Shown here piece by piece: positions 31,302-39,762 of a DNA stretch of 64,000 bases. The stretch is from the NCBI RefSeq assembly GCF_030656875.1, contig NZ_CP130943.1, positions 310,001 to 374,000 of the forward strand. The letters run 5' to 3'. The notes beneath the pieces were generated by a model that saw nothing but the letters and a program-made list of their open reading frames with translations, was not told the DNA's origin and ran no database searches. The translations under genes were made by a program, and so were the position numbers. The stretch is from Prescottella sp. R16. Lineage in GTDB: Bacteria; Actinomycetota; Actinomycetes; Mycobacteriales; Mycobacteriaceae. How positions within the stretch are numbered: the first letter of the stretch is position 1; each line of letters begins with the position of its first letter.

Positions 31302-33143
31302 ATGAATGATCGAAATGTCGGTATCGCCGATCCTCATTCCTTCGTCCCCGCCCGCAAAGTCGATCGGCTGGACTTGTTCCGCGAGAAGTATGCGGCCGAG
31401 CGCGACAAGCGACTGACGAAGGAAGGCGCCGACCAGTTCCAGGCGATCGACTTCACCGGCAAGTTCTCGGAGTTCGACGCCGACCCGCACGTCGACGGTC
31501 CGCGCGAGGCAGGTCCGATGTCACTTGATCTGGACGTGCTCGTGGTCGGTGCCGGGTTCATGGGGATGACCGCAGGAATCGAACTCGAAAAGATCGGGGT
31601 CTCGAACTACAAGATCCTGGACGTCGCCGGCGACTTCGGCGGAACCTGGTATTGGAACCGGTATCCCGGCGTCCGATGCGACGTCGAATCATACATCTAC
31701 CTGCCGTATTTGGAGGAAACCGGCTACGTTCCCACCGAGCGGTACGTCCGCGGCAGCGAGATCTTCGCGTACTGCCAGTCGTTGGCTCAGAAGTACGGTC
31801 TGTACGACCGCGCCCTGTTCCAGACGCGTGTCACCGGCATGGAGTGGGACGAGGACGCTGCTCGTTGGATCGTTCGGACCGACAACGGCGACGAGTTCCG
31901 GGCGCGTTTCGTCGCCACCCAGAGCGGTCTGTTCATGCGTCCGCATCTGCCCGGCATCCCCGGAATCGGCACCTTCGCAGGTCACAGCTTCCACACGAGC
32001 CGCTGGGACTACGAGTACACAGGTGGCGACGACAGCGGAAACCTCGACCGTCTGCGCGGTAAGAAGGTCGCGATCATCGGCACCGGCGCTACCGGCCTGC
32101 AGGTGATCCCACAGCTCGCGGAGTACGCCGACGAGGTCGTCGTCTACCAGCGCACGCCCACACAGGTGATGCCGCGCCAGAACGCGCAGACGGACGTCGA
32201 TTGGTTCAAATCGCTCGAGCCAGGATGGCAGCGGGAGCGCCGCGCGGCGTTCGACAAGTGCGTGCAGGACCGTGCCACGGTCAGCGACGTCGACGACGGC
32301 TGGGTCAAGTTCGCCAAGTACCAGATGGACGCTGTGTACTCGGCCGGCGGGGAGAATCCGACCCTCGAGCAGTACGTCGATGCGTTGGAACGCTCGGACT
32401 ACGAGTGGAACGAGATGCTCCGCGACCGGGTCGACGCCGTCGTCGAGGACAAGTCGAAGGCCGACAAGCTCAAGACCTACTACCGCACGATGTGCAAGCG
32501 TCCGGGCTTCAGTGACGAGTACCTGCCCGCGTTCAACAAGGACTCGGTGGACATCGTCGACACGGCGAGCACACCGATCGAGCGGATCACCGAGACCGGG
32601 ATCGTTGCGGACGGTCAGGAACGCGAGTTCGACCTGATCGTCTACGCGACCGGCTTCCAGGGCGGACGTACGTGGACGGACAAGGCGGGCTATGACGTGC
32701 TCGGCCGCAACGGGAACCGGCTGTCGAAGAAATTCGCTGATGGAATCAGCACGCTGCACGGATTCCTGTCGAAGGACTTCCCGAATCTGTTCCTGCTCGG
32801 CTTCACGCAGACCGCGACCATCACGAACATCGCCCACCTGATCGAGGAGCAGGCGGCCCACATGATGTATCTGATCGACCAGTGCGTCTCGTCGGGCGTG
32901 CGGACGATCGAGCCGACGGCCGAAGCCGAGGAAGCCTGGGGCAAGGTCATGAGCGATCAGACCGCGACCCGCGCCGACTGGCTGCTCACCTGCACCCCCG
33001 GTCTCTACAACAACGAAGGAAAGATTGCCGACGCGCGGAACCCGCTGGTCTCCGGTGTCTACGTGCCGGGCTTCCAGTACTTCGAACTGCTCGAGAACTG
33101 GCGTGGGGACGGCAGGCTCGAAGGCCTCGTCACCTCGCACTGA
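31302..33143 (+). CDS. Baeyer-Villiger monooxygenase (PAMO/steroid-monooxygenase-like)
   Basis: A 613-aa class B flavin monooxygenase: Gly83-Ala-Gly-Phe-Met-Gly for FAD, Tyr-Pro-Gly-Val-Arg-Cys-Asp, the BVMO fingerprint Phe225-Ala-Gly-x3-His231-x3-Trp235-Asp, and Gly260-Thr-Gly-Ala-Thr-Gly for NADPH. The last third (Lys-Arg-Pro-Gly-Phe-Ser-Asp-Glu-Tyr-Leu, Ala-Thr-Gly-Phe-Gln) matches bulky-ketone BVMOs such as phenylacetone, steroid and cyclopentadecanone enzymes. An N-terminal extension of about 70 residues precedes the FAD fold. The ATG at 31302 has TAGGA upstream. It is third in the promoter D operon and is distinct in sequence from the HAPMO-like enzyme at 23920. Confidence 0.88.
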   Translation: MNDRNVGIADPHSFVPARKVDRLDLFREKYAAERDKRLTKEGADQFQAIDFTGKFSEFDADPHVDGPREAGPMSLDLDVLVVGAGFMGMTAGIELEKIGVSNYKILDVAGDFGGTWYWNRYPGVRCDVESYIYLPYLEETGYVPTERYVRGSEIFAYCQSLAQKYGLYDRALFQTRVTGMEWDEDAARWIVRTDNGDEFRARFVATQSGLFMRPHLPGIPGIGTFAGHSFHTSRWDYEYTGGDDSGNLDRLRGKKVAIIGTGATGLQVIPQLAEYADEVVVYQRTPTQVMPRQNAQTDVDWFKSLEPGWQRERRAAFDKCVQDRATVSDVDDGWVKFAKYQMDAVYSAGGENPTLEQYVDALERSDYEWNEMLRDRVDAVVEDKSKADKLKTYYRTMCKRPGFSDEYLPAFNKDSVDIVDTASTPIERITETGIVADGQEREFDLIVYATGFQGGRTWTDKAGYDVLGRNGNRLSKKFADGISTLHGFLSKDFPNLFLLGFTQTATITNIAHLIEEQAAHMMYLIDQCVSSGVRTIEPTAEAEEAWGKVMSDQTATRADWLLTCTPGLYNNEGKIADARNPLVSGVYVPGFQYFELLENWRGDGRLEGLVTSH

Positions 33144-33188
33144 GGCCGTGCTGCCGGCAAGCATTCATTACTGACAAGGAGACAGAAG

Positions 33189-33983
33189 ATGACGGAGGCA
33201 CCGGTCAAGATCGGCCAGATGCTCTTCACGATGGTCGACCCCACGCGTGGGCACGAAGTCGCCTACAACCGCTGGTACGAGCGGGATCACATCTACGCGG
33301 GCTGCATGATCGGCCCCGGCTGGTTCGCCGGGCGCCGTTGGGTCGCGCCGAAGCACCTCAAGGATCTGCGCTTCCCGGAGACGGGTCCGGTCGCGACCAA
33401 GACCGAGGACGGCTCGTACCTCGCGACATACTGGGTCCACGAGCCCGAGATGGAAGAGGCCGAGGCGTGGGCCCGCACCCAGGTCGGCGAGCTGTACGCC
33501 GCCGGCCGCGGTTTCCCTGAGCGCGAGCATGTGCACACCAGCCAGTATCTGCCGGACTCGACCGTCTCGGCGCAGGCAGACGGAGTGCCCCTCGAACTCG
33601 CGCTCGACCACAACTACCGCGGGCTTGTCGCGATGATGATCGAGCCGGCCGAAGGCGTAGACCGCACTGCCGCCATCGAGACCATCAATGGCATACCGGT
33701 CAAGGCGCTACTGGGCACCGGTGCTGTCGACCTGGTGAGCAGTTGGCGGATGAAGCCATGGCCTGCCGATCACAACGTGCCGATGAAGATGGGTAACGAC
33801 GGCGGAACCACCGAGCGCATCATGCAGCTGTGCTTCCTCGAGGGCGACCCCGTCGAGGGCTGGCAGCACATCGTCGACTACGCCGCCGACATCGAGAAGT
33901 CCGGTGCCGGGCGAGTCACCTTCGCGTCGCCGTTCGTTCCGACCGAGGTCGGAACAGACAAGTACACCGATCAACTCTGGTGA
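33189..33983 (+). CDS. EthD/dimeric alpha-beta-barrel-like protein of unknown function
   Basis: A 264-aa soluble protein that looks like two similar halves. The first half has Leu-Phe-Thr-Met-Val-Asp-Pro, then Tyr-Asn-Arg-Trp-Tyr-Glu-Arg-Asp-His-Ile-Tyr; this Trp-x-x-x-Asp-His pattern recalls EthD-type ferredoxin-like folds. The second has Leu-Val-Ala-Met-Met-Ile-Glu-Pro. EthD-domain proteins accompany monooxygenases in degradation clusters, but their activity is not known. AAGGAG precedes the ATG; it is 45 bp behind the BVMO and ends in a hairpin terminator, so it closes the promoter D operon. Its job is probably handling the BVMO product. Confidence 0.55.
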   Translation: MTEAPVKIGQMLFTMVDPTRGHEVAYNRWYERDHIYAGCMIGPGWFAGRRWVAPKHLKDLRFPETGPVATKTEDGSYLATYWVHEPEMEEAEAWARTQVGELYAAGRGFPEREHVHTSQYLPDSTVSAQADGVPLELALDHNYRGLVAMMIEPAEGVDRTAAIETINGIPVKALLGTGAVDLVSSWRMKPWPADHNVPMKMGNDGGTTERIMQLCFLEGDPVEGWQHIVDYAADIEKSGAGRVTFASPFVPTEVGTDKYTDQLW

Positions 33984-33991
33984 TCATCGCG

Positions 33992-34021
33992 GATGCGCGG
34001 GCGCAGTTGCGCCCGCGCATC
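33992..34021 (+). terminator. hairpin after the EthD-like gene
   Basis: GATGCGCGGGCGCA and TGCGCCCGCGCATC form a perfect 14-bp stem with only GT between them (an effective loop of four). It starts 8 bp after the stop. No T-run follows, so read-through into the epimerase gene is possible. Confidence 0.6.
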
Positions 34022-34106
34022 TGCACCTGCGCTCACCATCGGGCGCGGCAAATCCGAGACACGACGAGCCGGTACTCGTCCCGTACATCTGTGAGGTCAG
34101 TGAAGA

Positions 34107-35039
34107 ATGCTGAGCGGTGAGAAGATCCTGGTGACAGGGGCGGCCGGGCAGATCGCGTTCCCGATCGCGCGCGAGCTGGGCGCAGACAACGAGGTCTGGG
34201 GGCTGGCGCGGTTCAGTAAGCCGGAAGACCGGCAGCGGCTCGTCGACGTGGGGATCACCCCGGTGAAGGGCGATGTCGGCAGCGGCGAGTTCGCAGACCT
34301 GCCGACGGACTTCACATATGTCGTGCATCTGGCAGCGAATCAGGCTCCGGGCTGGAATTACGACACGGCTCTCCGCGACAACGCCGAAGGCACCGGGCTG
34401 CTGCTTCAGCACTGCCGGAATGCACGTGGCGCACTGGTGATGTCGACTCATTCGGTCTACCGCCCGCAGGACGACCCGATGTACGTGTTCACCGAGGAGT
34501 CGCCGCTCGGCGAGTGCAACAGCACCCACAGCCCCACCTACTCGGTGTCGAAGATCGGCCAAGAGGCAACCGCGCGCCTCGCCGCGCGGGCTTTCGGAGT
34601 GCCGGTGACGATCGCGCGTATGAACGCATCGTACGGACCGAACGGTGGCTTGCCTGCCCTGCACGTCGACGCGATCGCCGCCGGACGGCAGATCACCACG
34701 CGTTGGGACCCGTGCATGTACAGCCCGATCTTCGAAGACGACATCAACAGCCAGGTCAGCAGCCTGCTTCAAGCAGCGACGGTCCCTGCAACCATCGTCA
34801 ACTGGGCCGGCGACGAACCGGTCAGTGTCCAGGAGTGGGCGGCATACGCCGGCGAGTTGATGGGCGTCGATGCGAACGTCGCTGTGGTCCCGATCGAGGG
34901 GACACTGCGGGGTTCGATCGCGGACACGAGTCGACGCATGTCCATCACGGGACCGTGCACGGTGAACTGGCGCGAGGGGCTTCGCCGGACAGTCGAAATT
35001 CGCCATCCGGACAAGCTCGTCGAGATTGCACGCTCGTGA
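34107..35039 (+). CDS. NAD-dependent epimerase/dehydratase family (extended SDR)
   Basis: A 310-aa extended SDR. Thr-Gly-Ala-Ala-Gly-Gln-Ile-Ala is the cofactor loop, Met-Ser-Thr-His-Ser-Val-Tyr and Tyr-Ser-Val-Ser-Lys hold the Ser/Tyr/Lys catalytic set, and Ala-Arg-Met-Asn-Ala-Ser-Tyr-Gly-Pro is the usual mid-domain motif. Members act on sugar nucleotides but also on hydroxysteroids and other alcohols; in this catabolic setting an alcohol dehydrogenase role is more likely. It is followed by the esterase gene 32 bp on. A small GACGAG/CTCGTC inverted repeat is in its leader (34063-34080). Confidence 0.75.
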   Translation: MLSGEKILVTGAAGQIAFPIARELGADNEVWGLARFSKPEDRQRLVDVGITPVKGDVGSGEFADLPTDFTYVVHLAANQAPGWNYDTALRDNAEGTGLLLQHCRNARGALVMSTHSVYRPQDDPMYVFTEESPLGECNSTHSPTYSVSKIGQEATARLAARAFGVPVTIARMNASYGPNGGLPALHVDAIAAGRQITTRWDPCMYSPIFEDDINSQVSSLLQAATVPATIVNWAGDEPVSVQEWAAYAGELMGVDANVAVVPIEGTLRGSIADTSRRMSITGPCTVNWREGLRRTVEIRHPDKLVEIARS

Positions 35040-35071
35040 TCATTGATTCCTAAATAGTTGCGGGAGAACAC

Positions 35072-35950
35072 ATGTCGACGAAACTATGCGATTTGCTGCC
35101 CGCCGAACGGGACGGTACACCGGCGAGCCCGGAGCTGCTGGAACGCCGTGCGAAGTTCGCCGCGACCGAGATCGACACCGCGCTGGGAGTCACGGCGGAT
35201 GATACGGACTTCGCCGGCGTACCGTGCCGGACCATCCGCGCCGGAGACCGGGCCACCGTCCTCTACCTGCACGGGGGCGGCTACCGCATGGGCAGTCCGG
35301 AGGCGTACAACGCCTATGTCGCGACGCTGGCGGCGGGCGCCGAAGCGACGATTGTCGTACCGAGGTATCGGCTCGCGCCGGAGAACCCGTTCCCGGCCGG
35401 ATTGCGCGATGCCCTTGCAGTCTACGAGGAGATCACGTCGGCGATGTCCGGGCCGATCGTCGTCGCCGGCGATTCGGCGGGTGCCGGTCTGGCCGCAGCG
35501 TTGGTCGTCGCCGTGGGCGCCGGCTACGGACGTGCTCCCGACGGGTTGATGCTGCTGTCGCCGTGGCTCGATCTGCGCTGTTCGTCGCCTTTCTACGAAA
35601 CCGCAACCGACGTCTTCTTCCCGCTGGCAAACGCGGAGTCGGCGCGGGACGACTATCTTCAGGGAGCCCCCACGGGCGACCCGTTGGTCTCACCGTTGCT
35701 GGCTGACCACACCGACTTCCCACCCACCTTGATCCAGGTCGGCGGCAACGAGGCGCTCGTCGGTGACGCCCTCGGACTCACTCGGGAACTCGCGACCGCG
35801 AACGTCACATGCACGCTGGAAGTGATTGCGGATCAAGGACACACGTGGCCGCTGATCTACCCCGATCACGGCGTGTCCATTGCTTCCATCGAGTCGTGTG
35901 CTCGGTTCGTCCGGTCGATCAAATCCGGCAAGGCCGCCGAAAAGCCCTAG
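35072..35950 (+). CDS. alpha/beta hydrolase of the GDXG (hormone-sensitive lipase) family, esterase/lactonase
   Basis: A 292-aa hydrolase with the oxyanion motif His-Gly-Gly-Gly-Tyr, the nucleophile Gly-Asp-Ser-Ala-Gly, and downstream acid and His (Gly-Gly-Asn-Glu-Ala-Leu; Gly-His-Thr-Trp). Arg-Leu-Ala-Pro-Glu-Asn-Pro-Phe-Pro-Ala is a family signature. The GDXG family includes the monoterpene epsilon-lactone hydrolase of a limonene-degrading Rhodococcus, so it is a good candidate for opening the lactone or ester made by either BVMO. The ATG at 35072 has GGGAG upstream. Regulation is uncertain: no regulon element was seen directly before it or the epimerase gene. Confidence 0.82.
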   Translation: MSTKLCDLLPAERDGTPASPELLERRAKFAATEIDTALGVTADDTDFAGVPCRTIRAGDRATVLYLHGGGYRMGSPEAYNAYVATLAAGAEATIVVPRYRLAPENPFPAGLRDALAVYEEITSAMSGPIVVAGDSAGAGLAAALVVAVGAGYGRAPDGLMLLSPWLDLRCSSPFYETATDVFFPLANAESARDDYLQGAPTGDPLVSPLLADHTDFPPTLIQVGGNEALVGDALGLTRELATANVTCTLEVIADQGHTWPLIYPDHGVSIASIESCARFVRSIKSGKAAEKP

Positions 35951-36252
35951 TACGGCGGTCGCATTACGGGCCCTGGGGAGCTTCTCGGCCGCGTATCGGT
36001 CTCTCTATTTCTTCTTGCCCGCACCTGGTGCGCAACGTGACATCGATGGACAACCTTGCCGTCGTGTTCTCGACACGTGATCACATCCCATATCTCGATC
36101 AGTGGCCCGAGGCGGTTCGTGCGGACCGGGCCGCTGGTTCTGCCGAGCTGCCCTGACCAGGGATGCGTCCGGCTCTTGTCACCGTGTCTGCCCGGGCACA
36201 TCCACAACGCGATTCTCACGAGGTACTTCACCTACGAGTGTAAGGAACATCG
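35951..36252. other. gene-free stretch before the MFS exporter
   Basis: No gene, operator of the GTAGCC/GTGAC type or clear terminator was found in these 302 bases. One plus-strand frame stays open for 115 codons to 36156 but is unlike any family and has no ribosome-binding site. The promoter of the MFS gene should lie here; no confident -10 was picked. Confidence 0.4.
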
Positions 36253-37761
36253 ATGACACACAGCGCATCAACTGGAGCCTCCGCGCCCCAGCCCCCTGAA
36301 CAGGGGTGGTCTCTCCGACTGATTTTTTCTCTGATATCGCTGGTCGTACTTCTCGAAGCGCTCACCATGAACGCCAGCATGATCTCGACTGGGCTGCCGG
36401 CAATCATGACCCACTTTCACACCGATCAGGGCGGCTGGGTTCAGACCGCATTTCTTCTGATTGCTGCGGTAATCAGTCCCACTTTGGGAAAGATCGCCGA
36501 TATGGTCGGTAAACGTCGCGTCCTGCTCCTCTGCGTTTTCATCGCGGCCGCCGGTTCGTTTGTCTCCGCAGTGGCCCCGAATTTCGCACTGCTACTCATC
36601 GGGCGAGCGATGTCGAGCTTGCTCGTCTCGTGCATGTTCCTCACATACTCGCTCATTCGCGACGTCTATCCGGCGAAGACTGTCGCCATGTCGGTTGCCC
36701 TCGCCACCAGCGGCATGGGCATTGTCAGCATCGCTACGCCATTTCTGACAGGTTGGCTCATCGACGGCTACGGATGGCGGTCGCTTTTCTGGTTCTTCAC
36801 GATCATCCTGGTCGTGGCGGGAATCTGCATCAAGCTCTCGACGGACGAGTCGACGTACCGCCTTCGATCCAAGATCGATCTGATCGGTGCCGCGCTGTTG
36901 GGCGGCGCCATCGGAGCTGTCCTGGTCGCGGTAAGTTTTGGAGTGGACTGGGGGTGGGCATCGGGAAAAACGTTGGGCCTGTTCCTCTTCGGCGCTGTTC
37001 TGGCTGCTCTCTGGATCTACTCCGCGACGGTCATCAGTGAACCGCTGATCGATCTGCGACTGCTGACTCGCCGGCCCATTGGTCTGACCGCAATCGCCGC
37101 AGGTACAGCGTACGGCTCCACCACGGTGAGCTCGACAATCCTTCCGTTGATGTGCATGACATCCGCGTCCTTGGGCCTCGGATACGGCTTCGGCGTCGAC
37201 GCCCGAGGCTTCGCGCTCATCCAATCGCCGCTGGGTGTCGCGCAAGTCATCGGCGGTGTTCTCGTCGGTGTGATGATCGGCCGTGGACTCACCCCCCGCA
37301 TCCTCCTTGCATTGGGTGCCACGTTGCTGGCCACGGGCGCGTTCGTCGTCCTTTCAGGGATGGACACCAGATGGGTTGTTCTGGTGGGCGCAATCATCAC
37401 CGGGTTCGGAACGGGCCTGGCCTACAGCTCCATTCCGAACCTCCAGATGCAGGCCGTGCCGCCGCAACTGCAGGCATCAACGGCAAGCATCGTCGCAACC
37501 AGCCAGTCCATGATGGGTGCGATTCTGCCCGTTGCCGTGTTCACCGTCTTGAACTCGAACGTTGCTCGGGTTGCCGACGGTGTTCCCTTGTACTCGGCGA
37601 CGGGCATGCACCTGGCATGGATCCTGTGTGCCTGTATCGCAATCACCAGCCTCGTCGCAGTATTCCTTGTCCCACGAAATATCGTTCAACTGCCGGTTCC
37701 GGCGGCGAAGGTCGACGACGTCGACATCACTGCAGGTCCGCGGGTGCCCGCTACACGCTGA
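36253..37761 (+). CDS. MFS transporter, DHA2 (14-span, EmrB-like) family
   Basis: A 502-aa integral membrane protein with about 14 hydrophobic spans. It has Met-Ile-Ser-Thr-Gly-Leu-Pro-Ala-Ile in span 1 and Gly-Lys-Ile-Ala-Asp-Met-Val-Gly-Lys-Arg-Arg between spans 2 and 3, followed by the long DHA2 topology. These are proton-driven exporters of hydrophobic compounds. It uses more AT-rich codons than its neighbours and begins with AAGGA before the ATG. As the last gene of the accessory region it may export a toxic substrate or intermediate. A hairpin terminator follows directly. Confidence 0.8.
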   Translation: MTHSASTGASAPQPPEQGWSLRLIFSLISLVVLLEALTMNASMISTGLPAIMTHFHTDQGGWVQTAFLLIAAVISPTLGKIADMVGKRRVLLLCVFIAAAGSFVSAVAPNFALLLIGRAMSSLLVSCMFLTYSLIRDVYPAKTVAMSVALATSGMGIVSIATPFLTGWLIDGYGWRSLFWFFTIILVVAGICIKLSTDESTYRLRSKIDLIGAALLGGAIGAVLVAVSFGVDWGWASGKTLGLFLFGAVLAALWIYSATVISEPLIDLRLLTRRPIGLTAIAAGTAYGSTTVSSTILPLMCMTSASLGLGYGFGVDARGFALIQSPLGVAQVIGGVLVGVMIGRGLTPRILLALGATLLATGAFVVLSGMDTRWVVLVGAIITGFGTGLAYSSIPNLQMQAVPPQLQASTASIVATSQSMMGAILPVAVFTVLNSNVARVADGVPLYSATGMHLAWILCACIAITSLVAVFLVPRNIVQLPVPAAKVDDVDITAGPRVPATR

Positions 37762-37773
37762 CCGAGCCGCACC

Positions 37774-37810
37774 GCAGAGGCCGTCGACCGCACCGGTCGA
37801 CGGCCTCTGC
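37774..37810 (+). terminator. strong hairpin terminator after the MFS exporter
   Basis: A perfect 17-bp stem (37774-37790 with 37794-37810) with a three-base loop CAC, 12 bp after the stop codon. It lacks a T-run. Confidence 0.8.
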
Positions 37811-38253
37811 TCGTCGGCACTCGCGAGTCTTCGAGATCGCCCGTGACTGGACCCGGACGTGCTGAGAGCAATAGGTGCGGTTGAACCCCTGGATGACGCG
37901 AAACCGTCCATCGGTTTCGACTGGGCACCTGACTTGCGGAGCTTCAGTGCCCCGGTAGGCCCAGTGCGGCGAGGACAGCGGCAGAGTCGGGGGCCTGCGG
38001 CGGTGTAGGTGGCCGACGAGTCACGATGATTTCCTGCAGCGGACGCAATGTTCGAGCCAGGGCGCGGTCCGAACCTTACGGATACAGGCAGCCACAACCG
38101 GCGATCGTACCGACCCATTGGTACCCCAAATCGCTGACTCGCGATTCTATTGCCAACGCAAATATCAACCGGCAGAGGGAATCCCCGGCAACCTGTGCAA
38201 GTCAGATGGAGATGTACTTGCGGGATAGTTGGTGCTGGCACTACGAGGGGCAC

Positions 38254-38310
38254 GAGAACCTCCGAGTGGACGTGGGCCTCGGACAAGCCACACCCCACTC
38301 GGAGGTTCTC
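38254..38310. repeat. perfect 16-bp inverted repeat in a gene-free gap
   Basis: GAGAACCTCCGAGTGG (38254-38269) is exactly repeated in reverse at 38295-38310, with a 25-base loop that can itself pair GTGG/CCAC. It sits 49 bp from the thiolase stop and may be a bidirectional terminator between convergent units. The rest of 37811-38358 shows no gene; its lower-GC part (about 38110-38210) differs from both sides and could be the island's right edge. Confidence 0.55.
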
Positions 38311-38358
38311 TTCACATCAAGCCGACACGCCCGCTGTCGACGTCTTGGCCGGCTGTAC

Positions 38359-39537
38359 CTAGACGCGGCGGATGAGGGCGGCGAGGGCCTGGCCGCCGCC
38401 GATGCACATGGTGACGACACCGAGTTCGAGGTCGCGGCGCACGAGGTCCTTGGCGACGCGGAGGGTCAGGATGGCGCCGGTGGCTCCGACGGGGTGGCCG
38501 AGGGCGATGGCGCCGCCGTACGGGTTGGTCTTGGCGGGATCGAGTCCGGCGTCGCGGACGACGGCGACGGCCTGCGCGGCGAACGCCTCGTTGACCTCGA
38601 AGGTGCCGATGTCGGCGGGGGTGGTGCCGGTCTGCTCGAACAGCTTGGCGAGCGCGGGGACCGGCGCGTACCCCATGTGGTCGGGTTCGAGGGCGGCGGT
38701 GGCGACGGACTCGATGACGGCCAGGCCGGTGAGGCCCTTCTCCCGGATCCCGGACTCGGTGCCCAGGACGACCGCGCCGGCGCCGTCGTTGATGCCGGAC
38801 GAGTTGCCGGCGGTGACGGTGCCGTCCGGCACGAACGCGGCACGCAGTCGGGCCAGCGTCTCGACGGTGGTGCTCGGCTTGGGGTGCTCGTCGGTGGTGA
38901 CGGTGACGGGCTTGCGGCCGCCGGTCTCGACGGCGGTGATCTCCTCGGCGAACGCGGCCTGCGCGGCGTCGGTGGCGGCGCGTCGCTGCGACTCGACGGC
39001 GAACTCGTCCTGCTGCTCCCGGCTGATGCCGTAGGTGCGGGCGACGTTCTCGGCGGTCACACCCATGTGGATGTTGTGGAACGGGTCGGTGAGCATGCCG
39101 ACGGTGCCGTCGACGAGGGTGCGGTCGCCGAGCTTGTATCCGGAGCGGGCGCCGAAGTCGTAGAACGGCATGCGCGACATATTCTCGTCACCACCGGCCA
39201 GGGCCAGTTCTGCTGCACCCCAACGGATCTGCATGGCCGCCGACCAGATCGCCTGCAGGCCGGACCCACACAGGCGGTTGACGGTGTACGCGGGCACGGA
39301 CGCCGGGAGGCCGGCGGTGAGCGCGACCCGTCGGGCGTTGTAGGCGTCGGGGCCGACCTGCCCGATGCAGCCCATGACGACCTCGTCGATCTCGTCGCCG
39401 GAGATGCCGGAGCGCTCGAGTGCGGCCTTCGCGGCGACGGCACCGAGCTGGTGTGCGGGGGTGTCCTTGAAGACGCCGCCGAAGCTGCCGACAGGGGTGC
39501 GGGCGCCGTCGACGATGACGATGCGTTCGGGGTTCAC
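38359..39537 (-). CDS. acetyl-CoA acetyltransferase / thiolase
   Basis: A 392-aa thiolase. The catalytic set is complete: Asn-Arg-Leu-Cys90-Gly-Ser-Gly, Asn-Glu-Ala-Phe-Ala, Gly-His-Pro-Val-Gly-Ala-Thr-Gly, and Cys-Ile-Gly-Gly-Gly-Gln near the C-terminus. It interconverts acetoacetyl- or 3-ketoacyl-CoA and acetyl-CoA. The GTG start at 39537 follows AGGAG by about nine bases; the longer frame upstream is arginine/proline-rich noise. It stands alone on the minus strand. It could serve the island's beta-oxidation, but codon use and location fit the core genome better. Confidence 0.88.
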   Translation of the reverse strand: MNPERIVIVDGARTPVGSFGGVFKDTPAHQLGAVAAKAALERSGISGDEIDEVVMGCIGQVGPDAYNARRVALTAGLPASVPAYTVNRLCGSGLQAIWSAAMQIRWGAAELALAGGDENMSRMPFYDFGARSGYKLGDRTLVDGTVGMLTDPFHNIHMGVTAENVARTYGISREQQDEFAVESQRRAATDAAQAAFAEEITAVETGGRKPVTVTTDEHPKPSTTVETLARLRAAFVPDGTVTAGNSSGINDGAGAVVLGTESGIREKGLTGLAVIESVATAALEPDHMGYAPVPALAKLFEQTGTTPADIGTFEVNEAFAAQAVAVVRDAGLDPAKTNPYGGAIALGHPVGATGAILTLRVAKDLVRRDLELGVVTMCIGGGQALAALIRRV

Positions 39538-39762
39538 AGTGGAGTCTCCTCGTCCGTGTGGAGTGCAGGGTGCGCTCGGGTGGGTGAGGAACGGATCCGG
39601 TGGTGGCCGACTCGACGTCACCGCGGCCGATCCGTTCCTGTCGATGGATCGTAGGCGGTGCCGTGAACCGTGCCGTGTGCGCCGGGGCACACCATAATGT
39701 GATGGACAGGGGTCCGATCAGTTGGACGGACTGGGGTCCGCCCGGTGCGAGGAGGGGGAATC

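Noticed and set aside
34063..34080. GACGAG/CTCGTC repeat upstream of the epimerase gene as a riboswitch or operator
   Set aside because: Six-base arms are expected by chance at this GC content, and nothing conserved surrounds them.
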